The notes: generated from the letters alone by a model not told the origin. A stretch of DNA of 18,354 nt from JBGTCD01 sp041749015 (GCA_041749015.1 JBGTCD010000131.1:1-18354), one strand, 5' to 3'. Shown: positions 8,543 through 16,656, numbered from the stretch's first letter. Made by a program: numbers and translations.

Positions 8543-10366
8543 TTATGGTTCAGAAATTCTAAAAACAAAAGATTGCAAGGGCTGAACCTCCAAGGCGATT
8601 GGCTCCCCCACCTCCCATACCCGCGCTTTTTCTTCCAGCAGATCATTCAGCAACACGCTGGTTCCATTGGTCAGACCTATCTTGTCCAATAAACCAGATA
8701 AAATGTCAATCTTTATATTTTCTGAATGCTCCGCATTGAAGTTACATACTATAATAAGTTGCTCTTTATCGGTATGCCGCATAAAGGCATAAATCCTATC
8801 ACTATAATTTTCGTGGTTCTGGTTCCTGTTATAATGGTTCAGGTCCTCCCATTCTCCTGATACAATAGCCTCAGAGGTTCTGGCTATGTTCAGCACCTTC
8901 GAATAGTAGGCTCTTAAGGCTTCCTGTTCATCGCTGAGCCCTCCTTCGAATTGACCACCATTCATCCATTTTTGATGTTCAGGTACACCCCAGTAGTCAA
9001 AAATTGTAGTGCGGCCATCATCTCCACTAAAGCCGGAGTATCCAGCACCATGCTCCCCTACTTCCTGACCAAAATAAATCATCATGGGGCCTTGATCGAT
9101 CAAGGCACTCACCACCAGGCCAGGAAGGCCCTTGCGGGCATCTCCAGCAAAAAATGGTGATGCCAGACGCTGCTCATCATGATTTTCAAGAAAATGTAAG
9201 AGTTTAGGGGCGATGTCCTTCAAACTCTCCTGAACCACAGCAATATGATCGGTGCTGCTTTTGTCCTGGATGATCAACCTAAGACTATCATACAACTGCA
9301 CCTTGTCATAGAGATAATCAAAACCACCCTGGTTGATATAATTTCTATATTCGGCCGGATTATAGATTTCAGCAATAAAAATAACATCAGGATAAACCTC
9401 CTTAACTTTTTTCAATGCCCACTCCCAAAATTCTACCGGCACCATTTCTGCCATATCACAGCGAAATCCATCCACCCCCTTCTCAGCCCAGTACAGCAAA
9501 ACATCGAGCATCATGGTCCATGTGGGAGGTATGGGATCAAAATGCTTTGTACCGCCACCCTGGATGTCCACACCATAATTGAGCTTGATGGTCTCAAACC
9601 AGTCATCCACTGAGGGCTGGGCTTTAAAAACATCATTGCCGGTGGCCTTAGCCGGATTTTCATCAAAAAAACCATCTTTGGTAGGGAAGTCATGGGCAAG
9701 ACTCAAAGACACATACCCCTCAGGTACTTCAAAGGGCTGACCGGGTAAATAATAAAAATTGTTTTGGGCGGAAAAAGCAAGTGTAGTATCATCATTCTCA
9801 CCGAAAACCGCCTTTCCATCCGGGGTAGCATCCGAATCGTATTTCCTCGCTACATGATTGGGCACAAAATCAATGATCACCTTAAGTCCGGCTTCATTGG
9901 TTCTCCTGATCAGGGCTTCAAACTCAGCCATTCTGTCTTCCACCGACACAGCCAGGTCGGGATTGACATCATAATAATCTTTGATGGCATAGGGTGAACC
10001 TGCCCTGCCTTTCACCACATCGGCATCATCAAGGTCAATGCCATAAGCCGTATAATCAGTAAGCACAGCATGCTCGATCACTCCGGTATACCAGATGTGG
10101 GTATGGCCCAAATCACGGATTTCGCCAAGGGCTTTTTCGGTAAAATCATTAAATTTTCCTACTCCATTTTCCTCCAGTGAGCCATAAACTTTATTGGTGG
10201 TATTGGAATTACCAAACAATCGGGTCATCACCTGGTACACCACCATTTTTTCTGACGCTCTTAATTCCATAACGGCCGAACTTTTTTCTTTCTGGTCCTG
10301 GCAAGTAAAATAGAGACCCATTGAGGCGAGCAAGCATACAGAATAAAGGAGCCGGAACCCATTCAT
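8543..10366 (-). CDS. Second exported GH13 alpha-amylase-like protein, probable lipoprotein (607 aa)
   Basis: This is a distinct, larger GH13 glycosidase. Residues 1-21 form a signal peptide. Cys22 in the sequence LYFTCQDQ is a probable but imperfect lipobox, because the -3 residue is Tyr. The barrel starts near residue 40 (KMVVYQVMTRLFGN). It carries DFVPNH (166-171) and a long insert (about 175-285) before GVDGFRCDMAEMVP, which contains nucleophile D304. FIAEIYNP holds E333 and FLENHDEQR holds D397, so the catalytic triad is complete. It differs strongly from the neighbouring amylase in this insert and in the Cys before the nucleophile, so the two are probably not recent duplicates and may cut different substrates. 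It starts 14 bases after the fbaA stop. The exact GH13 subfamily and specificity were not determined; alpha-glucan or a trehalose-like disaccharide are both open. Confidence 0.87.
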   Translation of the reverse strand: MNGFRLLYSVCLLASMGLYFTCQDQKEKSSAVMELRASEKMVVYQVMTRLFGNSNTTNKVYGSLEENGVGKFNDFTEKALGEIRDLGHTHIWYTGVIEHAVLTDYTAYGIDLDDADVVKGRAGSPYAIKDYYDVNPDLAVSVEDRMAEFEALIRRTNEAGLKVIIDFVPNHVARKYDSDATPDGKAVFGENDDTTLAFSAQNNFYYLPGQPFEVPEGYVSLSLAHDFPTKDGFFDENPAKATGNDVFKAQPSVDDWFETIKLNYGVDIQGGGTKHFDPIPPTWTMMLDVLLYWAEKGVDGFRCDMAEMVPVEFWEWALKKVKEVYPDVIFIAEIYNPAEYRNYINQGGFDYLYDKVQLYDSLRLIIQDKSSTDHIAVVQESLKDIAPKLLHFLENHDEQRLASPFFAGDARKGLPGLVVSALIDQGPMMIYFGQEVGEHGAGYSGFSGDDGRTTIFDYWGVPEHQKWMNGGQFEGGLSDEQEALRAYYSKVLNIARTSEAIVSGEWEDLNHYNRNQNHENYSDRIYAFMRHTDKEQLIIVCNFNAEHSENIKIDILSGLLDKIGLTNGTSVLLNDLLEEKARVWEVGEPIALEVQPLQSFVFRISEP

Positions 10367-10380
10367 CTCAAAATATTTGA

Positions 10381-11460
10381 TCAGACATTCCTGTTAATAC
10401 AATTGAGATCATCAAAAGCCACCTTCAGACGTTCGATGAATTTCTCTTCTGCCTTGCGCAGCCACACCCGCGGGTCATAATATTTTTTATTGGGGCTGTC
10501 TTCTCCATCATGGCTTCCAATCTGCGATTGTAAATAGCCCTTTTTGTCTTCATAATAACCGCGAACCCCATCCCAAAAGGCCCACTGCATATCGGTATCG
10601 ATATTCATTTTCACCGCTCCATATTCTATGGCTTCACGGATCTGATCCTGAGGAGATCCGGAGCCCCCATGGAATACGAAATTAACAGGGTTTGGTCCGG
10701 TGTTAAACTTTTCGATGATATGCTCTTGAGAGTTTTTCAATATCTCAGGACGCAGTTCCACATTGCCGGGCTTGTACACTCCATGTACATTACCAAAAGC
10801 AGCAGCTACCATAAAGCGATCGCTTACCTTATGAAGTGTTTCATAGGCAAAAGCTACCTCTTCGGGCTGAGTATATAACCTTGAGCTGTCGATATCAGTA
10901 TTATCTACGCCATCTTCCTCTCCACCAGTTACCCCTAACTCGATTTCGATGGTCATGTTAATCTTATTCATCTTCTCAAAATAGGCTTTGGATGTTTCGA
11001 TATTATCTTCAATCGGTTCCTCAGACAGATCCAACATATGGGAGCTGAATAAAGGCTGGCCCTTTTCTTCAAAAAATCTCTCTCCTGCACTAATGAGGCC
11101 ATCAATCCACGGTAGCAGTTTTTTAGATGCATGGTCGGTGTGGATGATCACAGGTACGCCGTAGTGCACGGCAACCTGGTGAATATGGTGCGCCCCGGAT
11201 ATGGCACCTGCAATGGATGCCTGCTGTTTGTCGTTGGGAATACCTTTACCAGCAAAAAACTGAGCACCCCCATTGCTAAATTGTATAATAACCGGTGAAT
11301 TGACTTGTCTGGCTGTTTCTAAAACGGCATTGATGGAGTTGGTACCGATCACATTCACGGCCGGTAAGGCAAAATTATTTTTATTAGCATAATCAAGCAG
11401 ATCCTGCATCGCTTCACCATAAACTACCCCAGGGGCAAATCTTTTATTTTTTGACTGCAT
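10381..11460 (-). CDS. fbaA: Class II fructose-bisphosphate aldolase
   Basis: This is a zinc-dependent glycolytic and gluconeogenic enzyme that interconverts fructose-1,6-bisphosphate with dihydroxyacetone phosphate and glyceraldehyde-3-phosphate. The 359 residues align with E. coli FbaA almost without gaps. ALPAVN (31-36), FSNGGAQFFAGKG, HTDH with catalytic D109 and zinc ligand H110, EIELGVTGGEEDGVDN, and NVHGVYKPGN with H226 are all present. FVFHGGSGS holds H264, and PNKKYYDPRVWLR lies near the end. It is the class IIA type and appears fully functional. It is the first gene of the alpha-glucan block and sits next to the divergent LacI-type regulator, so it is probably co-regulated with the amylases. 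That fits routing of hexose phosphate to or from glycogen. No strong ribosome binding site precedes the ATG, which is common in this phylum. Confidence 0.97.
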   Translation of the reverse strand: MQSKNKRFAPGVVYGEAMQDLLDYANKNNFALPAVNVIGTNSINAVLETARQVNSPVIIQFSNGGAQFFAGKGIPNDKQQASIAGAISGAHHIHQVAVHYGVPVIIHTDHASKKLLPWIDGLISAGERFFEEKGQPLFSSHMLDLSEEPIEDNIETSKAYFEKMNKINMTIEIELGVTGGEEDGVDNTDIDSSRLYTQPEEVAFAYETLHKVSDRFMVAAAFGNVHGVYKPGNVELRPEILKNSQEHIIEKFNTGPNPVNFVFHGGSGSPQDQIREAIEYGAVKMNIDTDMQWAFWDGVRGYYEDKKGYLQSQIGSHDGEDSPNKKYYDPRVWLRKAEEKFIERLKVAFDDLNCINRNV

Positions 11461-11609
11461 AACTTTGTATTATTAATCGAATTATTGAAATATATTTTAA
11501 AATGACCTGAGGGCCATGCCCTTCCTGTTTAACGTGGGAATGTCAATATTAACGATTAATTGAAAATTTTCCATGTAGAAGGTTTATTTAAACCCTCAAA
11601 ATATTGATG

Positions 11610-11619
11610 CAATCGATTG
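11610..11619. promoter_or_regulatory. Candidate LacI-family operator (CG-centred palindrome)
   Basis: CAATCGATTG is a perfect 10-base palindrome with a central CG, 150 bases upstream of fbaA and 186 bases upstream of the regulator gene. LacI/PurR-family proteins usually bind such palindromes and insert a hinge leucine at the central CpG. The adjacent regulator has that hinge (Leu58 in IALSLRQ). The match is to the family pattern only, and no second perfect copy was seen in the window. Confidence 0.4.
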
Positions 11620-11796
11620 AAAAGGCATTAAATGTAAGAGGTAATTTTTTAGTTAAGTTTTTTCATAGGTCTCAAAAATGCTTAACTTTAGTTATATTCA
11701 CCATAATTTATTAAAATCGGTCATTGATAAGATAGGGCGCCCCTGTAAAGGTTCCTCCGTATCCAGTCGATTAAGTGTAGACCATCTTAATTTAAA

Positions 11797-11800
11797 AAGG
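11797..11800 (+). promoter_or_regulatory. Ribosome binding site of the LacI-type regulator
   Basis: AAGG, within AAAAAGGAAAG, lies 4 bases before the ATG at 11805. It is one of the clearer Shine-Dalgarno-like sites in the window and supports this start, which also gives a full-length LacI helix-turn-helix. Confidence 0.5.
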
Positions 11801-11804
11801 AAAG

Positions 11805-12845
11805 ATGAAAAGTGGACAGATAACCATCAAAGATATTGCTCGTGAGTTGGGTGTATCCCCCTCCACTGTTTCAAGGGCATTAAAAGACCATCCTGACATT
11901 AGTCCTGATACCAAAAAGGCTGTAACCGAGCTTGCCGAAAAGCTCAATTACCAGCCAAATTCTATTGCCTTAAGCCTAAGGCAAAGCAAAACCAACACCA
12001 TCGGAGTCATCATTCCTGAAATCGTTCATTTTTTCTTTTCAACCGTCATCAGTGGTATAGAGGATGTGGCATATGATGCAGGGTACAATGTCATCGTTTC
12101 ACAATCCAATGAGTCCTATGAGCGGGAGCTATCAGACATTAAGGCGCTGGTTAATAGCCGGGTGGATGGCCTGATGGTTTCCATGTCTAAAGAAACGACT
12201 AACTTTGACCATTTTAATAATATCATTGCCAGGGGGATACCACTCGTGTTTTTTGACAGGATTTGTGATGATATTTCTGTTAGTCATATTGTGGTAGACG
12301 ATGCCGAAGGCGCCAGGGAAGCCACCCAACATTTGATTGATCAGGGTTGTAAAAGGATCGTACATCTTTCCGGGCCTTCAAACCTCATGATCAGTAAGAG
12401 GCGGCGGGAGGGCTATGAAGAGGCATTAAGACAAAATGGCATCCAAGTAGACGAGACTTTGATTCATCAATGCTGGCAAGGTAATGAAGTCGAATCCAAA
12501 GAAATAACCCTCAAAATATTTAAGGGGCCTAATAAGCCTGACGGTTTATTTGCGAGCAATGACCTTGCTGCCATGGGTGCCATGTTGGCCTTGAGGGAGC
12601 TTAAGCTTAGCATCCCTGATGAGGTGGCAGTGGTAGGTTTCAGTAACTGGAATTTTTCACGCCTTACTGAGCCTAGTCTGACCTCAGTAGATCAGCCGGG
12701 ATTTGAAATGGGTCAGGAAGCAGCAAGACTTTTGATACGGCAAATTGAATCTAACGACGATGAACCCCTGGCACCACAAAGCAAGGTGCTAAAAACAAAA
12801 CTCATCATTAGAAATTCATCGCTCAAAATTCCTGTAAAAGCCTAG
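11805..12845 (+). CDS. LacI-family transcriptional regulator
   Basis: This 346-residue DNA-binding repressor or activator has the complete LacI layout. An N-terminal helix-turn-helix (about 6-26, ITIKDIARELGVSPSTVSRAL) is followed by a hinge helix (51-60, PNSIALSLRQ) with Leu58 at the position that enters the operator minor groove. A periplasmic-binding-protein-like effector domain starts with NTIGVIIPE at 64. Typical core motifs are VDGLMVS, VVDDAEGAREATQHL, GLFASNDLAAMGAM and VAVVGFSNW. It is divergent from the fbaA-amylase-glgE-treS/mak-glgB block, so control of that block by an alpha-glucan-derived sugar is the natural inference. The effector cannot be read from sequence. Its stop codon overlaps the stop of the convergent histidine kinase gene by 4 bases (CTAG), leaving no room for a terminator between them. 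Confidence 0.95.
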   Translation: MKSGQITIKDIARELGVSPSTVSRALKDHPDISPDTKKAVTELAEKLNYQPNSIALSLRQSKTNTIGVIIPEIVHFFFSTVISGIEDVAYDAGYNVIVSQSNESYERELSDIKALVNSRVDGLMVSMSKETTNFDHFNNIIARGIPLVFFDRICDDISVSHIVVDDAEGAREATQHLIDQGCKRIVHLSGPSNLMISKRRREGYEEALRQNGIQVDETLIHQCWQGNEVESKEITLKIFKGPNKPDGLFASNDLAAMGAMLALRELKLSIPDEVAVVGFSNWNFSRLTEPSLTSVDQPGFEMGQEAARLLIRQIESNDDEPLAPQSKVLKTKLIIRNSSLKIPVKA

Positions 12846-14854
12846 GCAACCGGCTTCTTGTCAGGAATAGACACCGTAAATTCCGATCCTTTCCCAAAAG
12901 TACTGGTAACCCCCACAGTACCACCAAGCAAGCCGGTTAGCTGCTTCACAATGGAGAGCCCCAGTCCTGAGCTGGATTCATCGCCGGTAGGTTTATTGGA
13001 TAGTTGTTGAAATTTCTTAAATAAAAATCCCAATTCTTCCTCCCGTATTCCTAACCCTTCATCTTTAACCACTAATTCCAGATTATCATCTGAAAGTTCT
13101 GCGCGAAGCCAAATCCGCTTTCCGGGATGTGAAAACTTTATCGCATTTGAAATGAGGTTATCGATGATGCGTCTGAGCATACTTGGGTCGGTGTGGAATG
13201 TGGTATCACAACCCTCAAGATCACATTTAAGGGAAATTGATTTTTTGGAAGCCATTTCTGCATGACCGCTATTCACACAATTCTCCAGGAATTGCTGAAG
13301 ATTGAAGCTGCTAATATTGGCCTCCTGTGCCTTTTCAAGGTTGTACAAAAGCAAAAGGTCATTAATCAGATCCAATCCCTGAGCATTAGACCGCTCCATC
13401 ATGTTAATGTATTCCCGCTGTTCATCTGTAATTCCTGATGTGGATTTGAGCAGGCTGATCAGGCCAATATTGATATTTAAGGGTGATTTGAGGTCATGAG
13501 CCACTACGCTGATCAAGCCATCCTTTTCCTGATTGATGTGGAGCAATTTCTTATTATTTTCAATTAAAGCTTCATTTTGCTGGTCCAGGAGCCTGGTTCT
13601 AAACCGAACCTTCTCTTCAAGCTCCTGGTTAATCACCTGCAGTTCCCTACCCAAATCCTCAGCCTGAACGTAAGTCGTGCTTATGCGGTTGGCCATGATA
13701 ATCACATATGAAAATAGAAAAAAGAATACCCCGGTAGTGAATAAAAAATCATTGGTAATGATTGACCTAAACACAAGGACTTCATTAATATAAGCGGCAA
13801 ACAAAATAACAAAGCCTATCATGGCTATTATAGCTTCCTTATTTTTACTGAAAGCCCCTCTAACTATAAAAATCAGCCATAATAACGAAGCAATAGATGT
13901 GACAATCTGCATCACTGGCACCAGGTAGTTGGAAACAGAAACCGGAGCAAAAATGGTAAATATTGACCCGCCTAAACCCGCATAGAAAGGAATCAGATAA
14001 ACCCATTTTTTGACTAGCTTCGGGAATAAATAATAGATGAACCTGCCTGTAAAGGCCACTAATAAATAGAAAGAAATGAGTTCCAGCTTAACCAGTATAA
14101 ACCAGTTGACCCCTATGGAATCATCCAATAAATATTCTCCAACAAGAAGGGTCCTGAATACTGTAAGAAAACAAACAATTGAAAAATTGATACTGGCAGC
14201 ACTCTTAAACCGGTAGATATTGAGGCCTAGATGATACAGACCCATAAATAGAATTGCCCCAATCAGAAAAAAAGAGGCAGCAACTTTATAGGTTTCATTT
14301 TTGGCCATCCGCTCAAGAGACCCCACGGTAATTCCCCGCCACATACCTCCCTTACGATAGTGAAAGTTTGAAATATGAAAGACTATGTCAAGAGTACCAT
14401 TATGGTCCGGCAATCTAAAAGATCGATTGCGATATGAGGGTAATGAGGTTTCTTTATTGGTGCCTACCTGCCCTGCTCCACCGAGTGAATGCCCGTTGAC
14501 AAACAGTTCAAAGTTAACCCCCATTCTTCTGGAGTCCAGCCGTAGTTCCTTAATTTCCTGATCCACCAGCACCCGCTTATAATAAGTAGCAAAACCATGG
14601 GAAGGGAGTCTTTGGCCGTGGTAATCAAGGCCCGTCCATGACCCTGGAATTTGACAATAAAATTTGCTTTCCAGGCCTTGCATTGCCTCAGCTGAAAGCA
14701 ATGATTCAAATGCCATTTGCCAGGTTCCATCTACTTTAAAAATGGTTTCGTTAAGATCCTTTTCTCTTAAATCCAGGATATTTTCTTGAGCAAAGGCAAG
14801 GGTGTGACATGCCCAAAACAGCAAAAAAAAGCTTATAGGAGTTCTTAAAGCCAT
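12842..14854 (-). CDS. Sensor histidine kinase with jelly-roll-like ectodomain and 7TM (DISM-type) module
   Basis: This is a 670-residue membrane kinase. Residues 1-22 are a signal peptide (cut near FAQ-EN). Residues 25-180 form a beta-rich exported domain resembling the galactose-binding jelly roll seen before 7TMR-DISM modules (GTWQMAF, GFATYYKRV, FELFVNGHSLGGAGQVG, NFHYRKGGMWRGI). Seven hydrophobic segments follow at about 191-212, 220-242, 250-276, 285-306, 311-333, 341-362 and 370-391. A coiled coil runs from 395 to 445. The HisKA box has the phospho-acceptor H453 (VVAHDLKSPLN). The ATPase domain has the N box (N566/N570), DEGLGI (598-603) and GLGL (630-633). No receiver domain or response-regulator gene is visible, so the kinase is an orphan in this window. 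The ectodomain fold suggests a carbohydrate or small-molecule signal, and the neighbouring alpha-glucan genes make a sugar plausible, but the ligand is not known. Confidence 0.9.
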   Translation of the reverse strand: MALRTPISFFLLFWACHTLAFAQENILDLREKDLNETIFKVDGTWQMAFESLLSAEAMQGLESKFYCQIPGSWTGLDYHGQRLPSHGFATYYKRVLVDQEIKELRLDSRRMGVNFELFVNGHSLGGAGQVGTNKETSLPSYRNRSFRLPDHNGTLDIVFHISNFHYRKGGMWRGITVGSLERMAKNETYKVAASFFLIGAILFMGLYHLGLNIYRFKSAASINFSIVCFLTVFRTLLVGEYLLDDSIGVNWFILVKLELISFYLLVAFTGRFIYYLFPKLVKKWVYLIPFYAGLGGSIFTIFAPVSVSNYLVPVMQIVTSIASLLWLIFIVRGAFSKNKEAIIAMIGFVILFAAYINEVLVFRSIITNDFLFTTGVFFFLFSYVIIMANRISTTYVQAEDLGRELQVINQELEEKVRFRTRLLDQQNEALIENNKKLLHINQEKDGLISVVAHDLKSPLNINIGLISLLKSTSGITDEQREYINMMERSNAQGLDLINDLLLLYNLEKAQEANISSFNLQQFLENCVNSGHAEMASKKSISLKCDLEGCDTTFHTDPSMLRRIIDNLISNAIKFSHPGKRIWLRAELSDDNLELVVKDEGLGIREEELGFLFKKFQQLSNKPTGDESSSGLGLSIVKQLTGLLGGTVGVTSTFGKGSEFTVSIPDKKPVA

Positions 14855-15080
14855 TTATATGGATATATACCCTGCAAACAGTAAAACTAGTTAGTATTTT
14901 TAAAGATATTTAAAAAATATAAGGTTAAAAAAAGAAAAGGATTGTGAATACTACTTTTTATTAATAAAGAATAAAAAAAAGCCGCCCCGTTGGGCGGCTC
15001 AATCTCCGGTTTCTGGCCAAAAAATTACAACCAACAACCACTACAAAATTGGAAGTAAGCCAAGTATGTACCGGAAAAGA
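14855..15080. other. Spacer between ftsZ and the histidine kinase gene
   Basis: This 226-base spacer holds the ftsZ terminator and, to its left, a very AT-rich stretch (14855-14970) that should contain the kinase promoter. A TTTG on the minus strand (14878-14875) and an AACTAGTT palindrome (14885-14892) are visible. No complete -33/-7 pair was convincing. No small gene was seen. Confidence 0.5.
14973..14999 (-). terminator. Rho-independent terminator of the fts cluster
   Basis: An 8-base perfect stem (AGCCGCCC/GGGCGGCT at 14980-14987 and 14992-14999) with a CGTT loop is followed, on the minus strand, by a run of eight Ts (14980-14973). It lies 82 bases after the ftsZ stop and separates the division cluster from the kinase gene. 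It is directional, because the other side lacks a T-run for plus-strand transcription. Confidence 0.93.
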
Positions 15081-16619
15081 TTAATCTACATTGTCATGGA
15101 GAAATTTATTATTGCCCAGGATTTTGCTGTCTTCGTTAAGATTGAACCTGGAGATATTTCGCTCTGATGAATGAGGGGTATTTTGAAGAGGCACCTTTTT
15201 CCTCAGATATGCGGGTACTTCTAGTCTTGATTTAAATTCCTCACTGTCCATCTCTGGCTTGGGTTTTCCAGCAAGTTTTCGAATCCGCTCCTGTGCCTGT
15301 TCCTGCAACCGCTCCTTAATTCTTATGCGCTCCATCATGCCTTCATCACTAATTTCTTCCTCCATATTCTTTTCTGAAGCCGTGAATTCATCCTCATCCT
15401 CAAATAGTTCCTCCTGCTCATCTTCCTCATCAGTATCCTTTAAAAAAGAATACCCTTTATAAGCCTTTGAGTTCGATTCTTCTGGTTCTTCTTCCTCCGA
15501 TTCTTGCGAATCCCGGAGTTCCATTTCTTTATTTTCATTCACATCATTATTTGCCGAAAACAAAGTGATTTGGGAGCTCTTCTCAAGATCTAAAACCCTT
15601 CTTTCCACATCACCGAAAGTAGACTCCGCTTTGGTTTGGGAATAATCAGTATCAAATCCTGTGGCAATCACCGTTACCCTAATGCTGTTGCCTAAAGCCG
15701 AATCAACGCCGTGACCAAAGATTACTTCTGCATCATCCCCGGCCTTTTCCTGGATATACTCGGTGATTTCGGTCAGCTCATCCATCTGTAATTCAGCTTG
15801 ATCGCCTGAAATGATCGAAAGTAATATCTTCTGTGCACCGAGGATGTCTTTGTTGTCCAGAAGAGGTGATAAAAGGGCACCCTCAGCAGCGCGAATGGCT
15901 CTACCCTCACCTTCTGTGGTAGAGGAGCCCATCACTGCAGCCCCGGCATTGTGCATCACAGTTCTTACGTCTTGAAAATCCACGTTGACATACCCTGCCA
16001 CGGTGATGATTTCGGCAATGCCCTTGGCTGCGGTGGTCAGTACATTATCTGCCTGAGCAAAAGCGTTGCCTATTGATAGGTTGCCATATATTTCACGGAG
16101 CTTATCATTAAGAATCACCAAGACAGTATCACAGTTTTTGCGCATCTCCTCGATGCCCAAAAGGGCCTGAGCCATTTTCTTTTTACCTTCAAAAGCAAAT
16201 GGCATGGTTACGATGCCCACTGTGAGGACGTCCAAATCTTTGGATACCTTGGCGATAACTGGTGCTGCCCCGGTGCCTGTGCCACCGCCCATTCCGGCCG
16301 TAATGAAAACCATCTTGGTATCATTGCTCAGCAGCTCTCTGATATCCTCCTTGCTTTCAATGGCTGCATTTCGGCCTTTCTCAGGGTTGGCACCCGCTCC
16401 TAGCCCTTCAGTGAGGTTGGCCCCAATCTGCAATTTGGTAGGGATATGGCTGCCTTTTAAAGCCTGAAGGTCTGTATTACATACTACAAATTCCACATCT
16501 TTAATCCCCTGATTAAACATATGGTTTACAGCATTGCTTCCACCGCCGCCAACTCCTATCACCTTGATGATGGATTTGTGGTGTTTGGGTAGTTCAAATT
16601 TGTATGAATTGTCGGTCAT
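15081..16619 (-). CDS. ftsZ: Cell division protein FtsZ
   Basis: FtsZ is a tubulin-like GTPase that polymerises into the cytokinetic ring. The 512 residues carry the complete GTPase core: VGVGGGGSNAVNHM-type nucleotide motif (20-34), NTD (48-50), GGGTGTG (111-117) and the T7 loop NVDFQD (212-217) needed for GTP hydrolysis in the neighbouring subunit. The core ends near 330. A long, strongly acidic linker (about 355-430, rich in Glu and Asp) and a charged helix (about 426-450) follow, so the protein is longer than the roughly 380-residue E. coli form. An IPAFLRK-like peptide, VPAYLRK, lies at 468-474, followed by 38 more residues ending in NKFLHDNVD. The classical peptide is thus not at the very end. 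It starts 37 bases after ftsA and is followed by a strong terminator. Confidence 0.98.
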   Translation of the reverse strand: MTDNSYKFELPKHHKSIIKVIGVGGGGSNAVNHMFNQGIKDVEFVVCNTDLQALKGSHIPTKLQIGANLTEGLGAGANPEKGRNAAIESKEDIRELLSNDTKMVFITAGMGGGTGTGAAPVIAKVSKDLDVLTVGIVTMPFAFEGKKKMAQALLGIEEMRKNCDTVLVILNDKLREIYGNLSIGNAFAQADNVLTTAAKGIAEIITVAGYVNVDFQDVRTVMHNAGAAVMGSSTTEGEGRAIRAAEGALLSPLLDNKDILGAQKILLSIISGDQAELQMDELTEITEYIQEKAGDDAEVIFGHGVDSALGNSIRVTVIATGFDTDYSQTKAESTFGDVERRVLDLEKSSQITLFSANNDVNENKEMELRDSQESEEEEPEESNSKAYKGYSFLKDTDEEDEQEELFEDEDEFTASEKNMEEEISDEGMMERIRIKERLQEQAQERIRKLAGKPKPEMDSEEFKSRLEVPAYLRKKVPLQNTPHSSERNISRFNLNEDSKILGNNKFLHDNVD

Positions 16620-16656
16620 GATTACTAGTATTTAAAATTTTTCAAATTCGTCTGGA

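Larger units (their letters stand above)
11461..11804. other. Divergent intergenic control region between fbaA and the LacI-type regulator
   Basis: This is a 344-base AT-rich spacer without a credible gene. It must hold the promoters of both the fbaA-led block (minus) and the regulator (plus). Notable contents are a perfect CG-centred palindrome at 11610-11619 and a 5-base-arm inverted repeat AGGGC-CAT-GCCCT at 11510-11522. A GGGCGCCC palindrome lies at 11735-11742. Weak matches to the Bacteroidota -7 element (TAnnTTTG) are TATATTTC on the minus strand (11494-11487) and TAACTTTA on the plus strand (11683-11690). Neither has a convincing -33 TTTG partner, so I do not call the promoters firmly. 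Confidence 0.6.

Noticed and set aside
11735..11742. GGGCGCCC palindrome 63 bases before the LacI-type gene
   Set aside because: It is short, single and purely GC. It could be an autoregulatory site, but nothing else supports it, so it is only mentioned under the spacer.
15259..15462. Plus-strand open frame rich in Ser and Cys opposite ftsZ
   Set aside because: It is the antisense shadow of the Glu/Asp-rich FtsZ linker. It has no ribosome binding site or recognisable protein features.
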